From Epiperipatus broadwayi (Eukaryota; Onychophora; Udeonychophora; Euonychophora; Peripatidae): a DNA stretch of 64,000 bases. Positions 12,101-22,204 of the stretch are shown one piece after another. The stretch is taken from assembly GCA_028023455.1 (NCBI GenBank), contig JAQFVV010006271.1, positions 5,849,048 through 5,913,047 on the forward strand, written 5' to 3'. The notes beneath the pieces are model-generated. The model saw nothing but the letters and a program-made list of their open reading frames with translations. It was not told the DNA's origin and did not search any database. The stretch's first letter is position 1; each line of letters begins with the position of its first letter. Made by a program: the position numbers and the translations under genes.

Positions 12101-13374
12101 CCCATAATAAGTGATCAGCCATTGGTAATTGCAGCAACGGTACTGGACCAGGAGATGGAACACAAGTTAAGGAACCTTCAACATTGGCAAGAGCAGCAGC
12201 CGCTATATAAAAAGCTTATCCAAATTGTACAACAGCAAGGAAATCCAATGCAAGGCTGCTCAACACCTCGAGGAAAGAAGCTATACCGGATAAGAAATGG
12301 GTTGCTGCAGCAGCAGATTGTGGAAGATAAAATTTACTGGAAAATCTTGGTACCACCTGACCTCAGAAACCGTCTCATCATGTATATGCATGGTTTAGTA
12401 GGACACTATGGCCCTAGAAAAACAGAAGAAGCTATAAGATGACAATTTCACTGGCCAAAGCTATATGAAGATGTGATGGATACCCTCAAGAAATGTGCTA
12501 TTTGTGCAAGAGATAAACCACCAAATAGAAACTTTAGTGGAGTAGGTGCCTCTATCATTCCGTCCGCACCAAATGAAATACTTGCGATCGATCACTATGG
12601 CCCATTGCCATCCTACCAGAGATTTCGTTACTTACTTGTGACTTATGATCTATTCTCAAAATATGCTTGGGCCTATCCTGTAATGCGAGCAGATTCCCAT
12701 TGCGCAATTCGAGTGCTACAAAAGTGTGAATTCGTTAAGATTGGAAAACTGATCAGCATTCTCTCGGATCACGGATTGGCCTTTACATCTCAAGAATGGA
12801 AGACTTGGTTGAGGCAGCAGAACGATAAACATATTCTGACCTCAATTCGAAATCCTCAGTCTAACCCATGTGAACGGGTTATGAGGGAAATAAACCGACT
12901 ATTTAGGACCCATGTTCACCAAAATCACAGAAGCTGGGTAAATCAAACTGAAAAGATTTTTCAATATATCAATGGAACCATCAATGAGGCCATTGGCATG
13001 AGCATTTTGGTAAAGTGGACTCAGTACTGATCAAGACGCCATTACCCATGGATGAACGTGAAATCAATATTGAAACTGACAGACGCAAGGCACACCGCCG
13101 CCTTACAGAAAGGGCAGAACGGAAATTACGAGCAGATCGGAGAAGCCAACATTTCCAGGTTGGGAACTATGTTTGGGTACGGAACTCTCAACAAAGTAAC
13201 CGAGATAAAAGAATATATAAAAAGTTCTTTCCTTTGTACCGGGGACCCTTTATAATTGATCGCACATGTGACCCAAATGCATATTTATTAAAAGATGGAG
13301 ATACCATAAAAGGGACATACAATGCCTGTAATCTCAAACCATGTAGGTATTATCCACCGGACCCGGGGTTGTAA
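9155..13374 (+). pseudogene. Ty3/gypsy gag-pol polyprotein, broken by two stops and a frameshift
   Basis: The frame opens at ATG 9155 after an A-rich leader. Residues ~30-95 are charged and coiled-coil-like; ~110-290 resemble a retrotransposon gag capsid (QGYAKDWW region). No CCHC zinc knuckle is visible before the protease. Protease DTG lies at 10304-10312; reverse transcriptase has LDL (~11093) and YVDD (11282-11293). RNase H (LQTDSS, near 11720) and integrase follow. The integrase has an HHCC finger (~12388-12510), catalytic D at 12590 and 12767, E near 12870, and a YRGPF end like the GPY/F module. Breaks: TGA at 11519-11521, TGA at 12440-12442, and a shift to another frame near 12995-13015. 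Both TGA codons occupy positions where arginine CGA would be plausible, as expected from CpG decay. The product cannot be made intact. It would have served replication and integration of the element. Confidence 0.93.
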
Positions 13375-13837
13375 AAAAATATTAGACTATTAGGACGGAT
13401 TAAACGTATATGAAAATATTAAAATGAACTTGATATAATGAACTTGGTTGAATGGATTGTACTTTAGTCAAATAGGGTTTTAGATAGAAATTTTATTATA
13501 TATATTATTGTTTTAATTACTATTACTCTTAAAAAAATTTTTTTATATTATATTAACTAACCTTACTCTAAGAATTTTTTTTATATAAATATAATCAGTT
13601 TAACTAACATTACTATGATTTCTACCAGACACGGCCAAATTAGGCCATTTTAATTAAACTATAAATTCTAGATCCGGGTATATAAATTGTTCATTGCTTC
13701 ATGTAATCTCTGCTTTCTATATTTCAATATATCTGTAAAAAAATAATAATAATAATAATAATTTTTTTGTATTTAAATTATGTAATGTAAAATTTTTTTC
13801 TCTTTCTTGCCTCCTTTGTCCTTCCTTAATTGTTCAC
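13375..13837 (+). other. 3' leader of the LTR retrotransposon
   Basis: AT-rich non-coding sequence between the integrase end and the 3' LTR, with an (AAT)n tract near 13741-13760. No env-like frame. Confidence 0.6.
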
Positions 13838-13853
13838 GGGAAGTATGGGGAAA
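13838..13853 (+). promoter_or_regulatory. Polypurine tract
   Basis: GGGAAGTATGGGGAAA directly abuts the TG of the 3' LTR, the position where plus-strand DNA synthesis is primed. The tract is interrupted by one T. Confidence 0.55.
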
Positions 13854-16566
13854 TGAAACAGTAAGATTCGTATTCGAATCTTAAGTTTCACCTTTTTCTG
13901 TCGTCTCTCACTGACCGATCTATCCCGCCCAAATTTAAACTTTTTGGTATCGAGTTGTGTGTGTAGCAATCTTAGAAATGTATAAATATATGTAGAATTC
14001 AGCATAAACACGCACACATTTCGATCTCAAATTAAACGCAATAAATAGGGATAAAATAATATAATTTAGATTTCTTTTAGTTATATAATTTTGTATAATT
14101 TTAATCATTTATTTTGGATTATAAAGTTCGTATTTATTGCTTTGTTTAAATTTCATTTAATAATAATTCTAAAAATATCTGATGTAATATTTAATTAAAA
14201 GTTAAAATAATCTTATGTTCCCTTTTTGTTTTTGAAATTTAAAAGCATCGGTCAGTGATAGATAATAGATTAATTAAAGAAAAATTCCCCAAAATTAATT
14301 AGTAAATGTAAAATGTAAACAATAGAACGGCAGCTTTCTTTAATTAAAAACCAACTAAATGCATTGATTATCCTCAGGGCAGATTAAGTAGAACCTAAAA
14401 ATATCTTAACAAAAATGTGAAGGATCAAGATAAAAAAGAGGCCATCTTAGACTTGCTGGAGACATTCACTTAAACTTTAGCTTTGCTCTCGATCACTGAG
14501 AGTCTCCAAAAATATAAAAATAATTTGTTCCTGCCAAGGTATGACCGAGTAAAGCACCTAGATTATTCTCCATCGGGAGGTGGCCTATCGGATGCTGAAC
14601 TTTCCATTGCCCATCATAAATTCGCCATGAAGATCTGCTGCCTGAAATGAATGAGAAAGCTGCTGCTGCCATGAAATTAAATGAATATCTACATACAAGA
14701 AAGACTTGCCACTCGTGAACTTTTTGCTGCTGTGAAAGTAAAATGAAACGTCTAAATACAAGAAAGAATTGCCACTCATGAACTATTTGCTACTTAACCA
14801 ATGGACTCGGAAAACTTCTTATAAAACAGGTACCTGTCTGTGTTCAAACTCTAGAGTACTCTAATAGTATGCTATAGCTATTCTTCATATTACTTATCTA
14901 AATTTATAAAATGTAAAAACTATCATTTGTATAACTAAAACTGAATAATTAACTTAATGTGTAAATTTCTCTACTAATCTAGCTTACCTCATTCTGTCTT
15001 GGGTGCGTATTTCTATAATCTACATTTCTATCTATAGTTATTATTTAATTATTGCATGCTCATAATTATTTCAATTTTCAAAGTTTAAATCTATGATCGC
15101 TTAAAACAATGAATGCATGTCAAATTTTCATTAATATTTACTTTCTTTAATAACTTAACTTTCATATAAATCGACATGCATTCAATGCTTCATTTATTGT
15201 AATGCAGGGGTCTACTACTTCGCAAATGGCTGACGTATTAGTTATAATAATTTCCAAGTTATATATGTTTTGTATTTATTAAATAATCAGTGAATAATTC
15301 CACAAAATTACATTTCTTTGAGAGTCACCAACGTTCTTTAGTAAATGTTGATAATGCAGAGCCGAATTAGAAATCTATTTAAATCTCATCATAATCAATT
15401 ATCAGTATACATGTGTTACGTTTTAGAGACACGATGACCCATTCCACCGTGAAATTTCCGGATTCTTCAGGGTTGAAATTAACCCCAGTCGTCTTACACA
15501 AGCGGGCATAATGGGTGCTCCCGTAGGATTTGACAATGTCATGCAGCCAGCCGGAAAATCGCGCCATGTACCGCTTGTCCCTGGTTATGCTTATGTGACA
15601 CCTTACTTCGTCGGACCGAGGCAGAGACCAGTCTGATATTCTTATAAACCCATTCGCGGCATTGCAGTTTCGATATACTGCCATTCCATATCGCCTTTCT
15701 AAAGCGTACCACATGTTCCTTTGCTCAATTCTATTATTCTATATATCACTCCGCCTCTGCATTATCTTCGTAATTCACTCTCAAATAAATGTTTGCCCTT
15801 AGTTATAAATAAATATTTTAATTAAATAAATATATGTCTGCCATTACTCTTATAACCCATACTTTAGACTCTTGCATTGCAAAGGTATAAATCCCTCCAG
15901 GCATGCATTAGAAATACTTACTCAAGAATTTTAGGTAGCTAGATTACGCCTTTAAATAAGTGAATTCCTTTTGTAAACATTTCAGTATCGGAAATACCGC
16001 TACTGAGTCCTCAAGATCAAATAATGTCTAAACAAGTAAATGTATTTCTTTTGTAAACATTACAGTATCGGAAATACCGCTACTGAAATCCCCAATATAA
16101 AATAATGTCTAAATAAATAAATATATTCTTTAAAATATAATCATGTCGCAAATTCCGCTACTGAAGCTTTCAATCCCTAAAATATTATTAGTCAATGTTT
16201 TATTAAAATGTATTAATAAATAATTTCAAACTATATGTCTGCAGTTACGTTTCATTTATTCGATACCCATTCTATATAATATTTCCTTGATTATGTAAAT
16301 ATGAATGTTTAATTAATATTAGTTTGATTATTGGCTAACTCGAGAATAAAATCATGAATCTCTTGCATCTCCATGACCACCGTGCCTAAGGAAATATTTA
16401 CTAATGTCGCATCAGATGCGTTGTTTTGTGGATTGTATTGTGGAACTGATAAACTATGTTCGAACTCAGTACCACGGGTGGCTTCGCTACTCGATGGTGC
16501 TGCTGTTCTGTATGGTGGTCGAATTCTGCACTATGTTTACGAGTCACACGTTTTCTGACTATTACA
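13854..16566 (+). repeat. 3' LTR (2713 bp)
   Basis: Second LTR copy, starting TGAAACAG after the purine tract and ending ATTACA before the GTGC target duplication. It has fewer 63-base units than the 5' LTR. It carries the longer version of the antisense frame (15379-15714) and the matching GC-rich end block (about 16400-16555). Confidence 0.92.
15379..15714 (-). CDS. Hypothetical antisense LTR frame, 3' LTR copy (111 aa)
   Basis: Starts MWYALERRYGMAVYRNCN and ends ILIIDYDEI, with a stop in frame ahead of the start (an AATAATAG region on the minus strand). The frame is open in both LTRs and lies in a GC-richer block. It has no recognised domain. Transcription from the opposite strand, spliced with the GC-rich minus-strand block at the LTR end (about 16404-16555), is conceivable, but I see no decisive splice signals. 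It could equally be chance openness in GC-richer sequence. Confidence 0.33.
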   Translation of the reverse strand: MWYALERRYGMAVYRNCNAANGFIRISDWSLPRSDEVRCHISITRDKRYMARFSGWLHDIVKSYGSTHYARLCKTTGVNFNPEESGNFTVEWVIVSLKRNTCILIIDYDEI

Positions 16567-16613
16567 GTGCCTACTTATTTGATATGCTCAGATACAGTGC
16601 TCTCAGAGACAAG

Positions 16614-16658
16614 GCTCCTCACTGATGTAAGCCACAAATTAGAAACTAGTCTGGGGGT
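16614..16658 (+). ncRNA. Hammerhead-ribozyme-like block in family A repeat
   Basis: Order of parts: stem I 5' side CTCCTCA (16615-16621), CTGATGT (16622-16628; canonical CTGANGA with one change), a stem II region AAGCCACAAATTA, GAAAC (16642-16646), TAGTC, then TGGGGGT. The 3' side TGGGGG pairs with the 5' side over six pairs (two G-U). ACTAGT forms a palindromic minimal stem III, and GTC (16649-16651) sits at the cleavage position. Type I hammerheads have exactly this order. Stem II is poorly paired in this copy, so activity is doubtful. Confidence 0.45.
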
Positions 16659-17003
16659 ATTGTGTATGAGTAGGCACTAGATAGAAATTTTATGCACAAG
16701 TCTTCTGGCATCCATTGACTACTGTGGGTTGCACTGAGTGGCACTACTATATGGAAAGTTTTGCCTGTTTTAAAAATCTTTATGATGGTGGGAAATCATT
16801 AACGTAATTCATATTTCTACTAGAATTTAATGTTTTTTTTTATGATTTTAATGTCTTTTCTTTTTAATTTAGTATAATAAAAAAATTTAATGCTTCTTTT
16901 TATCAAATTAATTTTAAGATATATGTACATTTTTTGAATAAAAATTTTAAAAATAGTCATTTTGAGTAATTTTCATTAATAATTTGTAATCTAATTTATG
17001 TAG

Positions 17004-17252
17004 ATGGAAGCCAATTTCAAGAACATTGTCACAAGAGTCATACGGTGGAGGAAACACTTGAATGTCCATGTTTGGCATATCATGTTCAGGCTAGTGGAGA
17101 ATGGTCTGATTGTATTTTATCACAAAGTGATAGTAGTAATGATGTTCATATTTGGAGTAAAAGTGTCTGTGGTGTTGGTAAAAAGTATCGAGCAATGGCA
17201 TGTTATGACAGTATCCAAAATTTGGTGGAATTAACAAACTGTAATCATGCAG
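17004..17252 (+). CDS. THSD7A/B-like protein, exon (TSP1 repeat region)
   Basis: An internal exon of a multi-repeat thrombospondin type-1 protein. The acceptor TTATGTAG ends at 17003 and the donor AG|GTAAAT starts at 17253. The reading frame starts with a split codon at 17004-17005; coding runs from 17006 to 17251 plus one base (phase 1). It encodes a cysteine-rich segment with ECPCLAYHV, GEWSDCIL, CGVGKKYRAMACYD and NLVELTNCNH. These match, in order and spacing, the region of vertebrate THSD7A containing a GNWSDCIL-type and CG.G.RYQAMACYD-type repeat. THSD7 proteins are single-pass membrane proteins with a large extracellular array of such repeats. Earlier exons (signal peptide, first repeats) would lie upstream of this exon; I could not find them in 1-17003, where the LTR element dominates. 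Confidence 0.85.
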
Positions 17253-18099
17253 GTAAATGACAGTTTATTTAAATGATCACACAATAAAACATTACAAATT
17301 TTCCCATTTTTGTTTTAAACTTATTAAACTATTATTTTAAATGTAAAATTTATTAACTATTGTAAATTTGTACAAAACCTATTGGTACAGACCAAATATG
17401 ACATGAGTGCAATAAACTGGTTACATGATGTTTACTATACTGTATTCTTTTTTTTCCACTTATGAGTTCTTGTATTTGGTAAAGTATTTTTTTTGAAAAA
17501 GTGTTTCTTTTATTATCTAATACCTATATTTATATTGGTTGATATTTTTCCAGAATTTTATTTTTGGTTTGAAAGCCATTCTATCCTTCACTTTTTCAAA
17601 TCTACTCTATATTTGGTTTACTCAGTCCTTTCTCTGTTAAACTAAAATATAAAAGGAAAAAAAGTATTCGCACTTTAAATTAAGAATAAAAGACATTTTT
17701 AAAATACAAAATGGCAAAATAATAAAAATTCTTTAAGGTAGATGTGAATATGATAGTTATTTTTTAAATAAAACTGCATGCAAAAACAAAATAAACAAGG
17801 GATTTAAAATTCATAAATGTGTAAAAGTATTAAAATTACAGTTATAAAATAATTAAAGTAAAAACATCTTAAATGAGAATCATAAATATTTATATTGCTA
17901 TGTAAGTAATGTTAGAAAATGTCTTCTGGATCAATATGCATTCTCTTGCTTGTACCCATAACATATGTACTTTATAATACAAACTTCATTTTAAACTTTG
18001 TGTGTTTGTTAATATTATGTAATTCAATACTAGTCCTATAAATGCATAAACACAAAGCTAATATCTAATATTTTATTAAACCATAGGCTGAGCGCTTTT
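17253..18099. other. Intron sequence, no feature
   Basis: AT-rich intron between the first two visible exons. The minus-strand motif at about 18085-18110 (GCTGAGCGCTTTTGAG reading +) resembles the CGAAAGCGCTCAGC block found near Penelope-like fragments at 30500 and 34915. Confidence 0.5.
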
Positions 18100-18800
18100 G
18101 AGAATCACAGCTCTTATAATCATAGCTCTTTGTGAAGTAACTGATTATCTAATGATATGCAAATCTATGCAAAGTTCAAGTATTCTATTTCCTGGATATA
18201 ACAGTAGTATTAAATCATGTGCCTCTTAATAACCATAACTAAACAACTTTGGAACAATGCTTAGTCTGTATGCCTAATTATATCCATGATGTAACTATTT
18301 GTTTATTACCATTTCTTAAGAACTTTGAATGTTAATGCATAATACAGTCATCTGATTATACACCTGACTTAAAAACCTCATGGAAGTACTCAGTAGATGT
18401 TTAGTGAAATGTCTTATTTATCCCATGACATAAGAATCTTGAAGGACAATATACATCTATCTCATTAATTCCATGATATACAAACTTTATACAATAATAA
18501 TTAATGCATGTGGTTCTCTATATTCATGATTAAAGTACTTTGTAGAACATTTAATGCATCTGAATGATTATTCCTATGACTTAAACAACTTGTGAAAAAA
18601 TGCTTACTGCATTCATGACTTAAGCATCTTGTGCAACAACACTTACTGCAAATTCCTACTTATCCCATGACTTAAGAACTTTGTGGAACAATGATTTGTG
18701 CATCCATTTGATTCCACCTATGTCTTAAGAACTTTGTGAAATAATGCTAGATGAACCCATATACTTATTTGATGCATTGAAAACTCATGAAACAATTATT
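18100..18800 (+). repeat. Degenerate ~51-bp minisatellite
   Basis: A diverged tandem array whose unit reads roughly CCCATGACTTAAGAACTTTG, then TGGAACAATGCTTA and a CAT/TGATT-rich part. CATGAC/CATGAT-type unit starts fall at 18424, 18472, 18525, 18575, 18614, 18666 and 18719, with earlier weaker ones at 18234, 18285 and 18363. Spacing is mostly 48-53 bases. It lies wholly inside an intron and shows no frame. Identity between units is low, so the array is old. Confidence 0.7.
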
Positions 18801-18899
18801 GGTGCTTCTTGTTGCTTATACTTTTGACATGGAATTTTAATTTGAATTGGATAAACATTATAACTTTTCCAAGTAACAATTGAAGAAAAGATAAGAATA

Positions 18900-19015
18900 G
18901 TACCACTCAGAATAGTGTGTTATATACTAACCTGATGCTATTACTAATAGTTGCTATTACTAATAGTTGAATACAGATGAAGAATTTAAATAAAGTTTGA
19001 TTTTTTCTAAAAAAA
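18900..19015 (+). repeat. Penelope-like tail fragment
   Basis: ATATACTAACCTGATGCTAT, TTGAATACAGATGAAGAATTT and AAATAAAGTTTGA recur in the same order as in the tail of the Penelope-like element at 40105-40185 (TATACTAACCTGC, GATGAATCCATTTGGAATAT, AAATAAAGTTACAT). Only the tail is present. Confidence 0.55.
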
Positions 19016-19329
19016 AGGTTTAACAATTATTAAATGAATAATTTGTGTTTTCAAACATCTGAAAATTATTTTATGTTCTCTATAAAATACAAATACATCT
19101 GCATATGTTTAACATGGACTGTTATTTCATAATAAGATAAAATGGTGTAATGCTTATATCTTTCTAGCAGTGCAAAATGGATAGATAAAACGTTTTGTTA
19201 ACAATAAGGGTGAAATATTTCTAGTATGATTTTAAAAAGATTCAAACATGTATAAAACTATTATATATCTCCAGAAAATAATAGTATGAAATTATCATTC
19301 ATCTGTGAGAATATATATATATATATATA

Positions 19330-19690
19330 GGGAGTGTACCAATAGATCATCAATCTAATTCATAAGTGCTGAAAGAGAAAATATTTAAAATCTGTATCTG
19401 TAAAAGTCCCATCCTTAGATTGATCAGTTTTGAGTTTTTGGATCACCTCAGTGGGAAGCTAAGACTTTAGAAACTAGATCTAAAATACCAACTCAAAAGC
19501 TAGCACCTATCTAATACATTGCTATTAATTTTAAAATCTGAATTGTTCAGACAAATACATGTTTTTAAATCCAGATATTCAAACCAAATAGCTATCTGGG
19601 TCTAAAAACAGTTTAATTTCACCATATATTAATAATCTCAGCAATAGAACATTGCCAAAGCCTCAAGGGTAAAGATATAATAATCAATAC
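19330..19690 (-). repeat. Foldback family B, copy 1, partial
   Basis: The left arm matches the arms of the neighbouring copy at 19691-20320 (AAAATACCAACTCAAAAGC, GATCACCTCAGTGGGAAGCTAA), but its middle part (AAATCTGAATTGTTCAGACA to TTTCACCATATATTAATA) is inverted relative to that copy. It is therefore a second copy in the opposite orientation, missing the far arm. The two copies abut. Confidence 0.65.
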
Positions 19691-20320
19691 AGCAAGTCAC
19701 AAATTGCATAAGTGGCTTTAAGCTTGTAATACAGATATTCACTATAAGGAGCATACAAATAGCTCAATGAGCTTTAATTTATAAGGGTTAAAAGAGAAAA
19801 TATTTCAAATCTCTATTTATAAAATTCCTCAGACTGATTGTTTTCCAGATTTTGGCTCATCTCAGTGAGAAGCTAGGACTTCAGACCCTAGATCTAAAAT
19901 ACCAACTCAAAAGCCAGCACTTATCTAATACTATATGCTTGGTGATGTTATATTTCTGAGTCTATTAATATATGGTGAAACTGAACTGTTTTCAGAACCA
20001 TGTAGCTATTTGATTAGAATAGCTGGATTTAAAGACATTTACATGTCTAAAAAATTCAGATTTTCAAATTAATAGTAACATATTAGATAACTGCTGGCTT
20101 TTAAGTTGGTATTTTAGATCTAGTGTCTGAAGTCCTAGCTCCCCACTGAGGTGAGCCAAAAGCTTGAAACTGATCTGAGGATGGGGAATTTTATGAATAG
20201 AGATTTTAAATATTTTCTCTTTTGACACTTATAAATTAAAGCTTGTTGAGCTATTGGTATGCTTCTTATAGTGAATATTTGTATTACAAGCTTAAAACAA
20301 GTTACTTAATTTGTGACTTG
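19691..20320. mobile_element. Foldback family B, complete copy
   Basis: About 630 bases. The left arm (about 19691-19925: CAAGTCACAAATTGCATAAG, AAGCTTGTAATACAGATATT, AGAGAAAATATTT, GGCTCATCTCAGTGAGAAGC, TACCAACTCAAAAGCCAGCA) is mirrored by the right arm (about 20070-20320). The unique middle is about 145 bases. No transposase. The right arm contains CACTGAGGTGAGCCAAAAGC-TTGAAACTGATC-TGAGG, laid out like the hammerhead-like block of family A, so families A and B share a module. Confidence 0.72.
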
Positions 20321-21364
20321 GGTTCCCCTCTTTTCTTCCAAAACATAAGCTTGTGGTTAAGATCTGTAGAGGTCCCTACTACCACATTTTTACATGCACA
20401 TTCTTGAGGTTACAGCCTTAGTAAATATTACATAATAACTGATACAAATTTGGATCTTGAAACCTTATCCAAAATGAAATTTTATTATTATTTGTTTTAT
20501 ATAAATTAAAAGTAATTCCATATCTACTGCTCCATTTAACTACCATTGAAACATGGCCATCTTTATCATTTATTGTACAGATTTAATTCTGGTAGAGCAT
20601 TCTTTCTTATAACTTAGAAGTCACATTTATCACGAGCCCCTGTTTTAATGATTGAACATTTTTGTGGTTCACATCATGCAGCTATTTCATTGAATATTAC
20701 CAATGTTGATTTTTTTTGATAATAAGAAGATTAGAGAATATTAGTAAGTGTGTTATACATTATTTATTGGATGTTTTATTTGATTGGTAAAATAAGATTT
20801 GTTGATGTTTTATAAATAATTTGATTAATATATTATTAAAAAATATCTTACAGTGAAGTGAATGCATTGGTATGAATTTTCTGATACCATTCCTTTACCT
20901 CAAGAAATAATCTAACATTCATACAAATATACACTACATTTACCACCTTTGATGACACATTTAGTTTGATAATAGTGATTCAACAGATTCTTTATGATAT
21001 GACCAGAATATATGTAATCTGTTAAAGAGTAAGATTGTCTACAAAAGTCGATATCTGAAGACTACATATTATTTTACACTATTTAGAAATACTGACTCTA
21101 AACAATTGACCTAATCCAGAATAGTAAAGGAAAATGATATTCTCATTGGCGATATTTAATCAATCTATTATATGTGAAATATTTACTTCATCTTAGATTA
21201 ATAAATTACACATTCATTCAATTTTATATTTGAAAAGTAAGATGCCATGATATTTTTAACGATTGTGGGGTAGGTGTTATATCATATCCATTTTTATAAA
21301 TTAAAATTGAACTTTCTGTCATAGAACAAATTGGTCATAAAGATAACTATTCCAATGATTAAGA
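20321..21364. other. Intron sequence, no feature
   Basis: AT-rich; no element or exon recognised. Confidence 0.5.
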
Positions 21365-21577
21365 GATCAAAATCAAAAAATCCCCCTTTTTTTACCTTTC
21401 AATGCTTATGTTATTAAATTAATTAATCTATCTGGCAGTTTCAATTGCTCAGAAATCTTCCTCAGCCCTACAAAAATATATTTAAATACTTAAATATGTA
21501 AACTGTCAGATGGATTAATTAATTTAATAAAATAAGCATTGAAAAAGTAAGAAGAAAAGATGATTGTTTGATTTTTT
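21365..21577. repeat. Foldback repeat (unclassified)
   Basis: Arms of about 78 bases at 21365-21442 and 21499-21577 mirror each other (CAATGCTTATGTTATTAAAT, AATTAATCTATCTGGCAGTTT and complements), separated by 56 bases with CTTCCTCAGCCC. No coding capacity; no clear target duplication. Confidence 0.65.
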
Positions 21578-22010
21578 AATAATTTTATCAATGCCTAAAG
21601 AAAGATAAGATGATACTATACTGCATGATTAAAACAACAATAAATATGTTTACTAATATTGAGATAAAATGATTTTACTCAAAGCTAATGCATCAATGGA
21701 TATATTTTTACCTGATGAATTTGTTAACTTTGAACTATATATTATAGCTTTTTGCTTTCTGAATTTCACATTATCAAATGCAGAAACAGAATTTAGTTGC
21801 CTCTGAGAGAATGATCCTTATCCCTTCTACCATCTTCTAAATCACTGATTTTGTTAGATTTTTTTTTCTATTTTTATAACTTTATTTATCTGGGATGACT
21901 ACTTTTTAACTATTAAAGATATTGTTCAGAATAACAAAAAATGTTGATTATTTTTTTTGGCAAAGATTAAATTAACAAAAAAATATTATTCTCCACTTCT
22001 TCATTTAGAT

Positions 22011-22196
22011 CAGCAATTCTCAACCTGTGGGTCATGATTCCATTGAGGTACAAACAACACTTTCACAGGGGTTGCCTAACCATTGGAAAACACATAATTT
22101 TGATTCATAACAGTAGCAAAATTACAGGTTGGGGATCACTACAACATAAGGAACTATGTTAAAGGGTCACAACATCAGCAAGATTGAGAGCCACTG
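22011..22196. mobile_element. SPIN-like hAT miniature element (non-autonomous)
   Basis: 186 bases bounded by CAGCAATTCTCAACCTGTGG and the inverted end GATTGAGAGCCACTG, with an 8-base target duplication ATTTAGAT (22003-22010) / ATTTAAAT (22197-22204), the length made by hAT transposases. The interior has CTTTCACAGGGGTTGCCTAA, GGAAAACACATAA, GATTCATAACAGTAGCAAAA, TTACAGGTTGGGGATCAC, ACAACATAAGGAACTATGTT and AAAGGGTCAC. As I remember them, these blocks are those of SPIN elements in the same order. CG positions expected in that family appear as TG/CA, so the copy has decayed. No transposase is encoded; mobility would have depended on a related hAT enzyme. Confidence 0.85.
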
Positions 22197-22204
22197 ATTT
22201 AAAT

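Larger units (their letters stand above)
5629..16566 (+). mobile_element. Ty3/gypsy-type LTR retrotransposon, full structure, inactive
   Basis: The 10.9-kb element consists of two direct LTRs (5629-8483 and 13854-16566), each starting TGAAACAG and ending ATTACA. A 5' leader, a single broken gag-pol frame (9155-13374) and a 3' leader with a purine tract lie between them. The 4-base target duplication is GTGC (5625-5628 and 16567-16570). Domain order gag, protease, reverse transcriptase, RNase H, integrase is that of Ty3/gypsy. No env frame follows pol: 13375-13853 has none. LTR length near 2.8 kb is long for the group. LTR copies differ by a few percent by eye plus copy-number changes of internal repeats, indicating an old insertion. 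Confidence 0.93.
5475..16772. mobile_element. Family A foldback repeat split by an LTR retrotransposon
   Basis: The left piece (5475-5628) begins TAAACCACTAAACATCACAT and runs through AGGCAAAACTCTCC to CCTATCTAGTGC. The right piece (16567-16772) begins GTGCCTACTT and contains the mirror arm (GACTAGT.TGGGG reading inverted, GAGTAGGCACTAGATAG, CATCCATTGA, GGCACTACT, AAAGTTTTGCCTGTTTTA). The pieces rejoin exactly when the LTR element 5629-16566 is removed, leaving GTGC duplicated on both sides. So the foldback repeat was present first and the LTR element landed inside it. The right piece keeps the fullest hammerhead-like block (16614-16658). Confidence 0.8.

Noticed and set aside
17004-17234. 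76-codon frame starting MEANFKNIVTRV
   Set aside because: Out of phase with the THSD7-like exon; the cysteine/tryptophan-rich frame in the same exon is the one that joins to the next exon.
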